Of a DNA stretch of 64,000 bases, positions 18,047 through 26,005 are shown in pieces (position 1 is the first letter of the stretch; each line of letters starts with the position of its first letter). The stretch is from assembly GCA_964519955.1 (NCBI GenBank), contig CAZFLM010000031.1, forward strand, positions 1 to 64,000, read 5' to 3'. Below the pieces are notes generated by a model. It was given only the letters and a program-made list of their open reading frames with translations. It was not told where the DNA came from and searched no databases. The position numbers and the translations under genes were made by a program. This stretch comes from CAZFLM01 sp964519955. GTDB lineage: Bacteria > Armatimonadota > Chthonomonadetes > Chthonomonadales > CAJBBX01.

Positions 18047-18505
18047 CTACGGCTTCGGCGGCGCGCCGATCACGCGGCCGAGCACATCTGCCAGCGGAAT
18101 CGGCCCGAACGCGCGGCTATCCTCGGAGTTGGCCGGGTTGTCGCCCAGGACGACCAGCACGCCGCGCGGCACCATCAGGCTGTCGGCCGGCCCCTTCGCC
18201 GGCTTGTCGAAGAAGTCCGTGACGGGCGCGAAGCCTCGCGCAATCGTACCATCGATGTGGTCGCCGGCCAGGTATCCGACGCGCTTGATGAGCACCTCGT
18301 TCCCGCGCCGCAGCAGGATCACGTCGCCGCGCCTGGGGGCGCCGGCCGCGTAGGCGAGGCGGTTCACCAGCACGAGCTGGCCGTCCGAGTACGTAGGCAG
18401 CATCGACTCGCCCTGGACGACCGTGACCCGCAGCGTGGTCGCGAGCACGGCGGCGAGCACCGCAAAACCGGCTACCAGCATGATCTGTCGACGCGCGCGT
18501 CGCAT
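18047..18505 (-). CDS. lepB: Signal peptidase I
   Basis: This membrane-anchored serine protease removes export signals. It is short, 152 residues. One N-terminal helix (IMLVAGFAVLAAVLATTL) is followed by the catalytic Ser in GESMLPTYSDG, the box with the general-base Lys (RGDVILLRRGNEVLIKRVGY) and the structural box VVLGDNPANSEDSRAFGPI. ATG 18505 has AGGGAG upstream at 11 bases; an alternative ATG at 18538 would add 11 residues. It is divergent from the DUF4446 gene. Given the many exported enzymes here, a housekeeping role is likely, but other copies may exist outside the window. Confidence 0.9.
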   Translation of the reverse strand: MRRARRQIMLVAGFAVLAAVLATTLRVTVVQGESMLPTYSDGQLVLVNRLAYAAGAPRRGDVILLRRGNEVLIKRVGYLAGDHIDGTIARGFAPVTDFFDKPAKGPADSLMVPRGVLVVLGDNPANSEDSRAFGPIPLADVLGRVIGAPPKP

Positions 18506-18609
18506 CGGTATTGCCGCTCCCTGCGAGCGGCCGCCCATGGCCCGATCGAGGCCGGCGGCGGCCAGCAGCTAGTATAGCATGCCCATATCGGGCACACTCA
18601 GGTCAATCC

Positions 18610-19098
18610 ATGATGGCATTTGTGCACACCAATCTAGACGCCGTTCTGATCGCGCTCCTGGCGATGAACGTCCTGCTCCTCATCCTCCTGGCCCTGACGC
18701 TCAACTGGCTCGGCCGGCTCAGCCGCCTGTACCGCCGGCTGACCAAGGGCACCAGCGGCGGCAACCTGGAAGAGGTCCTCAATGAGCACATGGCCACGGT
18801 CGCCGACGTCAGCCGGCGCATCGAGGCCCTGGAGCAGATGACCGCCGAGCTGGCCGCCGTCCAGCAGCGCTGCCTCCAGCACGTCGGCGTCGTACGCTTC
18901 GACGCCTTCGAAGAGGTGGGCGGCGAGCAGAGCTTCGCACTCGCCCTGTTGGACGCGCGCAACCATGGCCTCGTCATGAGCAGCGTGTTCAGCCGTACGG
19001 ACGTGCGCGTCTACGCCAAGGCGCTGGTCGAAGGCCGCCCCAGCCACTCTCTCACCAAGGAAGAGCAGCAGGCCATCGGCAAGGCGGCGGAAGGCTAG
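18610..19098 (+). CDS. DUF4446 family membrane-anchored protein
   Basis: This is a 162-residue protein of the uncharacterised DUF4446 family. One N-terminal transmembrane helix (VLIALLAMNVLLLILLALTL) is followed by a basic loop, a predicted coiled region (about 55-95) and the conserved block CLQHVGVVRFDAFEEVGGEQSFALAL (described here by its ends CLQHVGVVRFDAF and GGEQSFALAL). It ends with VEGRPSHSLTKEEQQAI. Two ATGs are adjacent (18610, 18613). It is 7 bases upstream of the ECF sigma gene, so probably in one transcript. The function is unknown. Confidence 0.88.
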   Translation: MMAFVHTNLDAVLIALLAMNVLLLILLALTLNWLGRLSRLYRRLTKGTSGGNLEEVLNEHMATVADVSRRIEALEQMTAELAAVQQRCLQHVGVVRFDAFEEVGGEQSFALALLDARNHGLVMSSVFSRTDVRVYAKALVEGRPSHSLTKEEQQAIGKAAEG

Positions 19099-19105
19099 GA
19101 TCGAT

Positions 19106-19717
19106 ATGGCGGAGTCACCGACCCGTCCCGTCCCGGACGCTGGCGAGGCCGACCTCATCGCTCGGTGCAAGTCGGGCGATCGCAACGCCTTCGACGAACT
19201 CATACGCAAGTACGAGAAGAAGGTGTACAACTTCGCCTACCGCCTCTCCGGCAACCACGAAGATGCGGGCGACATCGCGTCCGAGACCTTCGTGCGCGTC
19301 TTCAACTCCATCGGCAGCTTCCGCGGCGATGCGAGCTTCCTCACGTGGCTCTTCCGCGTCATCACGAACATCTACCTCGACGAGCGGAAACGCCAGAAGG
19401 CCCGCCCTCGTCAGTCTCTCGAGGAGATGATCGAGCTGGAGGAGGCGACGCTGGTCCGGCAGATCGAGGACCCCTCGCCCGGGCCGGAGGAAGCCGCGCA
19501 GGCGCATGAGCGGACCGACATGCTGCAGGCCGCCATCGCCGCGCTCCCGGAGTACCAGCGCGTCATGATCGTGCTCTACCACACGGAGAGCCGTTCGTAC
19601 GAGGAGATTGCGGAGCTGATGCAACTGCCCATCGGCACGGTCAAATCGCGCCTGAACCGGGCTCGTCTCACGCTTCGCGAGAAGCTTGAACCAATGAAGG
19701 AACATTTCCGGTTCTAG
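19106..19717 (+). CDS. ECF-type RNA polymerase sigma factor (sigma-E/SigW-like)
   Basis: This 203-residue extracytoplasmic-function sigma factor directs RNA polymerase to stress promoters. The sigma2 region is FDELIRKYEKKVYNFAYRL, followed by EDAGDIASETFVRVF and TWLFRVITNIYLDERKR. Sigma4 is ALPEYQRVMIVLYHTE, SYEEIAELMQLPIGTVKSR and LNRARLTLREKL. AGGA lies 7 bases before ATG 19106. The next gene on the same strand encodes a membrane-bound zinc-finger protein that fits as its anti-sigma factor. The inducing signal cannot be read from sequence. Confidence 0.94.
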   Translation: MAESPTRPVPDAGEADLIARCKSGDRNAFDELIRKYEKKVYNFAYRLSGNHEDAGDIASETFVRVFNSIGSFRGDASFLTWLFRVITNIYLDERKRQKARPRQSLEEMIELEEATLVRQIEDPSPGPEEAAQAHERTDMLQAAIAALPEYQRVMIVLYHTESRSYEEIAELMQLPIGTVKSRLNRARLTLREKLEPMKEHFRF

Positions 19718-19800
19718 CCCCGTCAGACACACAAAGCCCGGGCTACGATGCAGCCGATGCGATCGAGACGCCAAATCGGGGCGAGAAGTGGTGGTAAGTC

Positions 19801-20481
19801 ATGCTGTGCGAACGTGCGCGGAATCTGTTCTCGGACTACTGCGAGGGCGTTCTGGATGAGCCGATGCTGGTGGCTCTGCAGAACCACTTGGACGCCTGCG
19901 AGGCGTGCCGGACCGAGGTAGAAGGGGTGCGCGCGGTCTACGCGGTGCTCAACGAAGCGCCGATCGTGGAGCCGCCGGCCGACTTCCGCCTGCGTGTCTG
20001 GGAGAAGATCGACGGGCGCCAGTCGGAGATGGAGCCCGCCACCCCCAGCCGCCGAGGGTTCGACTGGCGCTCCCTGCTCTTCCCCCGCCGCCTGGCATGG
20101 GGGGCCGTGGCCCTGGTCCTGCTCTTCATGGGCGGCGTCGTGGCGCCGGGCCGCTATACCCAGGCAGGGATGTACTTCCCGTGGAGCATCTTCGCGAAGG
20201 CGCCGGCCGTGTCCATCTCGGGTGCGCCCGCTGTGACCGGCAGCGTCTTCTCTGTCGACCTGGTCGGCCATGGGTCGTCGGATGCGCGCTACGAAGTGAC
20301 GGTCCGCGACAATGACGGTGTTGTCGGGCAGCGCTCCGATGTGCGGATCGACGGGAGCGGGCCGTTGCACGTGCAGATCGACCTGAGCCGCGGCATTCAG
20401 GGCACACCGACCCTGATGATTCGGGATCTAGGCGATCAGAAGACCGTGCTCGAAAGGCCTTTCCAGGCGCCGAGCCGCTAG
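19801..20481 (+). CDS. Membrane-anchored zinc-finger anti-sigma factor
   Basis: This 226-residue protein probably sequesters the preceding ECF sigma factor. Its cytoplasmic zinc-binding anti-sigma domain has HLDACEACR, the His-x3-Cys-x2-Cys motif, with an upstream Cys in YCEGVLDEPM. A single transmembrane helix (LAWGAVALVLLFMGGVV, about 99-115) is followed by an extracytoplasmic domain of about 105 residues. That domain has beta-rich text (RYEVTVRDNDGVVGQ) and ends ERPFQAPSR, and could sense the stress. It lies 83 bases after the sigma gene and is followed by a strong hairpin terminator. Confidence 0.85.
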   Translation: MLCERARNLFSDYCEGVLDEPMLVALQNHLDACEACRTEVEGVRAVYAVLNEAPIVEPPADFRLRVWEKIDGRQSEMEPATPSRRGFDWRSLLFPRRLAWGAVALVLLFMGGVVAPGRYTQAGMYFPWSIFAKAPAVSISGAPAVTGSVFSVDLVGHGSSDARYEVTVRDNDGVVGQRSDVRIDGSGPLHVQIDLSRGIQGTPTLMIRDLGDQKTVLERPFQAPSR

Positions 20482-20507
20482 TATCTGCGACGCGCCTGTT
20501 GACGATA

Positions 20508-20540
20508 GAAGGCCCTCCGGCCCGATGCCGGAGGGCCTTC
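20508..20540. terminator. Bidirectional intrinsic terminator-like hairpin
   Basis: A perfect 14-bp stem is formed by GAAGGCCCTCCGGC (20508-20521) and GCCGGAGGGCCTTC (20527-20540) with loop CCGAT. It lies between the convergent anti-sigma and DUF5666-like genes. The T-tract is short. Confidence 0.8.
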
Positions 20541-20559
20541 ATCGCACGTGGGCGCTCCG

Positions 20560-21432
20560 CTACTTGGCCGGCCAGTGGGTCGCCTTCGACGTCTGGATCG
20601 TGATGCGGTAGGCCAGATCGTCCCCGCCGAGCTGGCGGCGGAAGTGGACTGTCACGGTGAGCCCGGCCCTCAGCGCGGGCGCGCCTACGTCCTTCGAGGA
20701 TCTGCGGACGACAACGGACGGATCCAGAGCGAAGCGACGCTCGTCGCCTGCCGCGGAGAGGATGACCAGGGCATGCTGGCCGGCGTCGGCGGAGCGCACC
20801 ACGCCCGTCACGATCGTCCGAGCACGCTCCTTCAGCTTCGCCGCGTCGGCCTCCGAGTCGCTGACGGCCGCCGCCATGATGGCCCCACTGGGCAGCATCC
20901 GCGGAATGACGCAGGCCGTCTCTCCCGCCTTGAAGTCGCTCCGAGCGGCGGCCTTCCCACCCCGCGCCCACTGCGTCTTCCCGGTGACCCGGTAGACGAC
21001 CTCTGCCTGGTCAGCGCCCTCGGTTGCCTTCAGCTCGTCCTCGCCGATGGCCCGCAGCGTGACGCGCGTGGGCTCGTGCCGGATGCGATCCAGCCACTCC
21101 CAGCTCGCCTTGTCGCACAGGTCGTAGAGCGACGGCGGCCCCGACGCCGACTTGCGGAACCGGACCACGATGCTCTCGCCAACCTCGAGCGCCGATACAG
21201 GTACCGCGCGTTTGACGGCGAGGATGCGCGTCGCGTCGGTGAGGCGGAAGCTCTGAGGCGCTCCGCCGCGCGGCGTCAGCGTCACAGTGCCCGCGGCGGC
21301 GTCGACGGCGGAGAGGGTGCCGGCGACAACGTTCCTCGGGGCGGAGCGGCGGGCGCCTTGGGCGTGCAGAGGAGGGCCAGGCAGCGGCAGCAAGACGGCG
21401 GCAGTCACGAGCAGACAGAGCGAAAGCCTCAT
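20560..21432 (-). CDS. Exported protein with DUF5666-like beta domains
   Basis: This is a 290-residue exported protein. The signal peptide ends GPPLHAQ. Two blocks resemble DUF5666: VVAGTLSAVDAAAGTVTLTP (about 35-54) and the later IVTGVVRSADAGQHALVIL. Both have the pattern G-x-V-x-x-V-D-x-x-x-x-x-V-T-L followed by a 'VGESIVVRF' or 'LTVTVHF' strand. A role in metal or polymer binding is sometimes assumed for such domains but is unproven. It is convergent with the sigma/anti-sigma pair, with repeats upstream of its start. The family call is moderate. Confidence 0.7.
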   Translation of the reverse strand: MRLSLCLLVTAAVLLPLPGPPLHAQGARRSAPRNVVAGTLSAVDAAAGTVTLTPRGGAPQSFRLTDATRILAVKRAVPVSALEVGESIVVRFRKSASGPPSLYDLCDKASWEWLDRIRHEPTRVTLRAIGEDELKATEGADQAEVVYRVTGKTQWARGGKAAARSDFKAGETACVIPRMLPSGAIMAAAVSDSEADAAKLKERARTIVTGVVRSADAGQHALVILSAAGDERRFALDPSVVVRRSSKDVGAPALRAGLTVTVHFRRQLGGDDLAYRITIQTSKATHWPAK

Positions 21433-21500
21433 GGCTCACCTCGCGCTAGTGATAGTCATTCGCCAGACAGAATCGAACACGCTTACTCAACGCCCAATGC

Positions 21501-21742
21501 CGGGGTAGGGCGCCGTCGAGTCCGCGCAGGCGGACTTCGTGCCGTTCGCAAGGCGCGGTTTCAACCGCCGGCCCCACCAACCTGCCAGCCCCACGAACCC
21601 GCCTTGCCCGACGCACCATCCGCCGCCACGGCCCCTCCCGATTCGGGAGGGGTGGCCGAAGGCCGGGGTAGGTCGCCGTCGAGTCCGCGCAGGCGGACTT
21701 CGTGCCGTTCGCAAGGCGCGGTTTCAACCGCCGGCCCCACGA
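21501..21742 (+). repeat. Two copies of a 78-bp repeat containing small hairpins
   Basis: Bases 21501-21578 and 21664-21741 are nearly identical (one clear mismatch near the start). Each contains two hairpins: GTCCGC and GCGGAC around GCAG, and GCGGTT with AACCGC. They fill most of the 350-base gap between the DUF5666-like gene and the TPR gene; no gene is seen there. Confidence 0.85.
21632..21652. repeat. 21-bp palindrome, second copy inverted at 25713
   Basis: CCCCTCCCGA and TCGGGAGGGG flank a single T, followed by a small GGCC..GGCC hairpin and GGGG. The same composite element recurs in opposite orientation at 25697-25733. Confidence 0.8.
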
Positions 21743-21782
21743 ACCCACGGACCCGCCAACCCCCAACCCCCAGCCCCCGCCC

Positions 21783-23348
21783 TCACCGACCCTTGGGCTT
21801 GAACCGTTCCAGGTTGCGCTTCGCGTCCGCGTAGTTCGGGTTGATCTCCAGCGCCTTCTTGTAGCACGCCATCGCCTGCTCGATCTGCCCCTTCTTCTCG
21901 AGCGCGACGCCGAGGTTGTTGTGGGCGTACTCGTAGCGCGGCGCGATCTGGATGGCCTTGCGGTAGCGCGCGATGGCGGCGTCCAGGTTGCCGCGCCGGT
22001 CCTCGATCAGCCCGAGGCCGCTCTGGGCCTCCGCGCTGTTCGGAGCGTCCTTCAGCGAGCGCTCGTACTCCTGCTGCGCGCGATCCAGGTCGCCCACGCT
22101 CAGAAAGTGGCCCGCCAGCCAGCGGCGCACGTCGGCGCGGTCCGGCGCAATCGCGATGGCCGACTCCCAGGCGCGGGCGGCACGGTCGCCGTCGCCGAGG
22201 CGCGAAAGGGCGGTGCCGAGGTTCACCCAGCCGGACACATCGCGCGGCGCGACTTCGGTCTGCTTCTGGAACAGGCGCGCCGCCTCATCGATCTGCCCGC
22301 CCTTGAAGAGCATCAGGCCTAGCGCGCTGAGGGCGGCGGCGTGCTCGGGGTTCGCATCGAGGCACTTGCGGTAGGCGGCAGCCGCCTTGGCGCCGTACGC
22401 CTTCGCAGCGGCGGCTCGGGCGTCGGCTTCGCGGGCGGCAACCTTCGGGTCGACGGGAGCGGCGGCACCATCCGGGCCCTTGGGGGCGGGCTTGGTCGCA
22501 GCGGCGTCCGCCTGGCACTGCTCGTACATCCGCCCCAGCGTATAGGCCGCGTGGGCGTCGTCCGGCTTCAGCTCCAGAGCCTTCTCGAGGTGGACGACTG
22601 CTTCCTTCGCCGAGCCGAGGTTGATCAGCGCCTCGGCCATCGCGATGCGCGCGGGCTCGTTCTTGGGATCGAGGCTGATCGACTTCGTCAGCGCGACCCG
22701 GGCTCGGGCGTACTGGCGCGTCTCGTTGTACGCCAGCCCCAGGTTGTTCCAGAAGACCGGGTTCCGAGGCATCAGCTCGGTCGCCCGGTTGTAGGCGGTG
22801 AGGGCCTGGCCCGTCTTGCCGTTCAACTGCAGCACATAGCCCAGGTTGTTCTGGATGTAGGCGTCGTTCGGCTTGAGGTCGGCCGCCTTGCGGAACTCGA
22901 CGACGGCGTCGGGGATGCGGTTGGTCTTGCTGTAGACGTTGCCGAGGTTGTAGTGCGCGTTCGCTGACTTTGGGTCCAGCTCGATGACGCGCTTGAAGGA
23001 CTGCACGGCCAGATCGGTCTTGCCGGTGTTCAGGTACGCGTTGCCGAGGTTGGTATGGACCTCCGGCATCTTGGAGCTGAGCTTGGCCGCCTGCTCCAGC
23101 GGCGCGATCGCGTCGGCGTAGCGCTCCTGACGCACCAGCACGAAGCCGATCCAGTTCAGGACCAGGGGATCGTCCGGCGTAGCGGTCCGCACGGCCTCGA
23201 ATGCCGCCAGCGAGTCGTCCAGCTTGCCCGCGCGGTACAACTCCACCGCCTTGCGGAACTGAGCCGCGGTCTCGCGGCTTGTCTGGCCCCAGGCCGGGGC
23301 GAGGCAGACGGACAGGACGAGGACGACAACCGAGATGCGACGCAGCAT
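21783..23348 (-). CDS. Exported tetratricopeptide-repeat protein
   Basis: This is a 521-residue exported scaffold protein. The signal peptide is RISVVVLVLSVCLAPAWG. At least twelve TPR units follow, 34 residues each, for example VHTNLGNAYLNTGKTDLAVQ, AHYNLGNVYSKTNRIPDAVV, WNNLGLAYNETRQYARARV and YAHNNLGVALEKKGQIEQAM. An Ala/Lys-rich spacer (about 290-330) interrupts the array. TPRs mediate protein-protein contacts; the partner is unknown. ATG 23348 opens the signal peptide and has a G-rich ribosome site; 18 upstream codons of open frame were not included. A TATAAT-like box is seen at 23461-23456 on this strand, without a good -35. Confidence 0.9.
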   Translation of the reverse strand: MLRRISVVVLVLSVCLAPAWGQTSRETAAQFRKAVELYRAGKLDDSLAAFEAVRTATPDDPLVLNWIGFVLVRQERYADAIAPLEQAAKLSSKMPEVHTNLGNAYLNTGKTDLAVQSFKRVIELDPKSANAHYNLGNVYSKTNRIPDAVVEFRKAADLKPNDAYIQNNLGYVLQLNGKTGQALTAYNRATELMPRNPVFWNNLGLAYNETRQYARARVALTKSISLDPKNEPARIAMAEALINLGSAKEAVVHLEKALELKPDDAHAAYTLGRMYEQCQADAAATKPAPKGPDGAAAPVDPKVAAREADARAAAAKAYGAKAAAAYRKCLDANPEHAAALSALGLMLFKGGQIDEAARLFQKQTEVAPRDVSGWVNLGTALSRLGDGDRAARAWESAIAIAPDRADVRRWLAGHFLSVGDLDRAQQEYERSLKDAPNSAEAQSGLGLIEDRRGNLDAAIARYRKAIQIAPRYEYAHNNLGVALEKKGQIEQAMACYKKALEINPNYADAKRNLERFKPKGR

Positions 23349-23477
23349 TACCGAGTACCCCCAACCGCCGACCAAACCAGTAGTGCGCAGGGCCGGCGGC
23401 ACTCGTGTGGACGATACTGGTACGACGCTCGCCGAGCGCGCCGGGTTGCGGTCGTATTATAGCAGACGCGAGCGCCG

Positions 23478-24311
23478 TCAGCGGGCGAATGCCTCCGGCG
23501 CCCACTCGCGCACGATCCGCTCCGCGATACGCCCGATGGCGATCAGCGCCGGATGATCGACGGAGTAGGGGAGCACGGGCATCCCCTTGCAGCAGACCGC
23601 CAGCGCGATCGTGTGGTCCCCGCCGACCGTGACGAGGCCGACGTCGTTGCGCACACGGTCGATGGCCCCGCCCTTGCCCGCGAAGGTGCAGGTCTCGGGG
23701 AGGAAGCGTGGGATGCCGTCCAGATGCTGCTGCTTGCCGAGCACGCGCAGGATCGCCGCGCTGGTCCCGGCGTCGCCGATCTCGCCCTCCGCCAGGAGCG
23801 CCAGCAGGCGAACCATGTCCCGTGCGCTCGTGGCGCCGGTGCCGTAGCGCAGGCACTCCGGGGTGCGGTTCTCGTCGACGCGGTAGACGCGGCGGTACAG
23901 CGTCGTCCGCCGGAGCCCCAGCCCGCGCATCCGCTCGTTGACCGCCGCAATGCCCACCCGGTCCATCACCAGGTTCGTGGCCGTGTTGTCGGACACGATG
24001 ATCATGAGCATGCACAGGTCGCGGATGGACATCCGGAGCCCCGGGGTGAGTTCGGTGATGACCCCGGACGGAGGCACCTTGTCGTCCTCCGCCATCGTGA
24101 GCATCTCGTCGAGCGACAGCGTGCCCTCGCGCGCCATCAGGTATGTGTGGACCAGGATCGGCAGCTTGATGACGCTCGCCGTCGGTCCCTTCACGTCGGC
24201 ATGGAAGGCGAGTGCGCGTCCGGTCTTCAGGTCGCGCGCGCACACGCTCACCTGGGCGGGAAGCGTGGCGGCAATCTCGGCAACGCGGGCTCCGAGGGTA
24301 TCTGCGGTCAT
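23478..24311 (-). CDS. Class A beta-lactamase-fold serine hydrolase
   Basis: This 277-residue protein has the penicillin-recognising fold. Ser46-Val-Ile-Lys49 matches SxxK, Ser107-Asp-Asn109 matches SDN, and Lys213-Gly-Gly215 stands where KTG is usual. The omega-loop Glu (E-x-E-L-N) of true class A lactamases is not obvious; DENRTPECLRYG occupies that region. No signal peptide is present, so it may be cytosolic and not an antibiotic-resistance enzyme. Its ATG overlaps the trmFO stop as ATGA, indicating translational coupling. A peptidase or esterase role is possible. Confidence 0.82.
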   Translation of the reverse strand: MTADTLGARVAEIAATLPAQVSVCARDLKTGRALAFHADVKGPTASVIKLPILVHTYLMAREGTLSLDEMLTMAEDDKVPPSGVITELTPGLRMSIRDLCMLMIIVSDNTATNLVMDRVGIAAVNERMRGLGLRRTTLYRRVYRVDENRTPECLRYGTGATSARDMVRLLALLAEGEIGDAGTSAAILRVLGKQQHLDGIPRFLPETCTFAGKGGAIDRVRNDVGLVTVGGDHTIALAVCCKGMPVLPYSVDHPALIAIGRIAERIVREWAPEAFAR

Positions 24312-25660
24312 TCGGGGGCTGCCTCCGCTGCGAAGGGTTCCATGGCTTCGAGCGCGCGTGCGGACTTGCGCCGGCCCTTCTCGCGCTTGTCGTGGATGAT
24401 CGGTCCCGGCAGGTCGGGCACGATGCCCCAGTTCGCGTTCATTGGGGCGAACCGGCTCGGCGGCGTGTCCAACAGGTAGCGGCAGAGCGAGCCGAGCACC
24501 GAGACGGCGGGCGGAGCAACGGGTGGCTTGCCGGCCACCAGCCGCGCCGCGTTCAGCCCGGTCAGCAGCCCGATCGCCGCGGACTCCAGGTAGCCCTCGA
24601 CGCCGGTGAGCTGGCCGGCCACGAACAGCCCCGGCCGGCCCCGCACCTGCAGGAACGGGTCCAGCGCCTTGGGCGAGTTCACGTACGTGTTGCGGTGCAT
24701 GACGCCCAGGCGGACGAACTCGGCGTTCTCCAGCCCGGGGATCATGCGGAAGATGCGCCGCTGCTCGCCCCACTTCAGCCGCGACTGGAACCCGACCAGG
24801 CCCCAGAGCGTGCCCTCGCGGTTCTCCTGCCGGAGCTGGACCACGGCATAGGGCCGGCGACCCGTTCGCGGGTCGCGCAGGCCGATGGGCTTCAGCGGCC
24901 CGAACGCGAGCGTCTTCTCGCCGCGGCGCGCCAACTCCTCCACCGGGATGCACGCGTCGAAGAACGCCACGTCGTCCGGGTGATGCGCCTCCGCCGCCTC
25001 GGCCTGGCTCAGCTCCGCCCAGAACGCCACGTACTCGTCCTTCGTCAGCGGGCAGTTGAGGTAGTCGGAGGTCCCTTCGTCCATCGACTCCGCCCCCCGG
25101 CCGCGCCTGGAAGCCCGGAACACCTTCTCCAGATCCAGGCTGTCGAGCGTGACGGTGGGGGCGACGGCGTCGTAGAAGGCCAGAGCATCCTCACCCGTGG
25201 CCTCGCGCAGCTCGTCGGCCAGCAGCCCGTCGGTCAGCGGCCCCGTCGCGATGATGAGCGGGCGCTCCGGCGGCATCCCGACCACCTCCTCGCGCACCAC
25301 CTCGATGAGCGGGTGGCTCTGGACGATCTGGGTGATCTCGTGGGCGAACGGTTCGCGGTCTACGGCCAAGGCCTCGCCTGCAGGGACAGCGTGCCGGGCA
25401 GCCACTTCGAGGACCAGCGAGCCGAGGAGGCGCATCTCGGCCTTCAACGTGCCGGCCGCGTTCATGGCGAGGTTGGACTTGAAGGAGTTGGAACAGACCA
25501 CCTCGGCCAGGTCGCCGGTGCAGTGAACCGCGGTCTGGCGCACCGGGCGCATCTCGATCAGCCGGACCGCCACGCCTCGCGACGCCGCGGCCCAAGCCGC
25601 CTCGACCCCGGCGAACCCGCCGCCGACGATGGTCACTCGTTCCTGTGTCACTTGGCGCAT
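24308..25660 (-). CDS. trmFO: tRNA (uracil-54-C5)-methyltransferase, folate/FAD-dependent
   Basis: TrmFO methylates U54 in the T-loop of tRNA using methylenetetrahydrofolate and FADH2. The 450-residue length is usual. The N-terminal FAD site is VTIVGGGFAGVEAAWAAA. The conserved VVCSNSFKSN and YLNCPLTKDEY segments carry the two redox/catalytic cysteines. QLTGVEGYLESAAIGLLTG and FAPMNANWGIVPDL are C-terminal family signatures. ATG 25660 was chosen; the open frame beyond runs into intergenic repeats. Downstream it overlaps the beta-lactamase-fold gene by 4 bases. Upstream lie repeats, then topA on the same strand. Confidence 0.96.
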   Translation of the reverse strand: MRQVTQERVTIVGGGFAGVEAAWAAASRGVAVRLIEMRPVRQTAVHCTGDLAEVVCSNSFKSNLAMNAAGTLKAEMRLLGSLVLEVAARHAVPAGEALAVDREPFAHEITQIVQSHPLIEVVREEVVGMPPERPLIIATGPLTDGLLADELREATGEDALAFYDAVAPTVTLDSLDLEKVFRASRRGRGAESMDEGTSDYLNCPLTKDEYVAFWAELSQAEAAEAHHPDDVAFFDACIPVEELARRGEKTLAFGPLKPIGLRDPRTGRRPYAVVQLRQENREGTLWGLVGFQSRLKWGEQRRIFRMIPGLENAEFVRLGVMHRNTYVNSPKALDPFLQVRGRPGLFVAGQLTGVEGYLESAAIGLLTGLNAARLVAGKPPVAPPAVSVLGSLCRYLLDTPPSRFAPMNANWGIVPDLPGPIIHDKREKGRRKSARALEAMEPFAAEAAPE

Positions 25661-25696
25661 ACCTGACTGGCTGGCTGAGGGAGGCCGGCGAACCCG

Positions 25697-25733
25697 CCCC
25701 GGCCTTCGGCCACCCCTCCCGAATCGGGAGGGG
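25697..25733 (-). repeat. Inverted copy of the 21-bp palindrome element
   Basis: The composite element of 21632 appears here reverse-complemented: a CCCCGGCC/GGCC hairpin, then CCCCTCCCGA and TCGGGAGGGG around one A. It lies about 35 bases upstream of trmFO. Confidence 0.8.
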
Positions 25734-25795
25734 ACGATGCGAGAGTGTGTGCCTGCGGCAGCGGCGGCGAGGGAGCGCCACCCTCCATCGGCACA

Positions 25796-25983
25796 ACCCC
25801 TGGAGGGTCGGCCTCCGTGCCGACCGGGGCCGTTCGCCCCACGCCGAGCCGTGGTGGGATGGGCGTCCCTGCCCGTCCAGCACAACCCCCTGGAGGGTCG
25901 GCCCCCGTGCCGACCGGGGCCGTTCGCCCCGCACCGAGCCGTGGTGGGATGGGCGTCCCTGCCCGTCCAGCACAACCTACTGG
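25796..25983 (+). repeat. Array of alternating B and A hairpin modules (90-bp units)
   Basis: Two units of 90 bases begin at 25801 and 25891. Each has B (arms GGTCGGC and GCCGACC, loop CTCCGT; loop CCCCGT with one stem-edge change in the second) and then A (arms GGATGGGC and GCCCGTCC, loop GTCCCT). Together with the palindrome they fill the 345-base gap between trmFO and topA. No gene is credible there. Confidence 0.9.
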
Positions 25984-26005
25984 AGGAGGTGCCGATCTGT
26001 GCCTG

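Noticed and set aside
23456..23484. Promoter for the TPR gene
   Set aside because: A TATAAT box is present on the minus strand, but no acceptable -35 lies 16-19 bases away.
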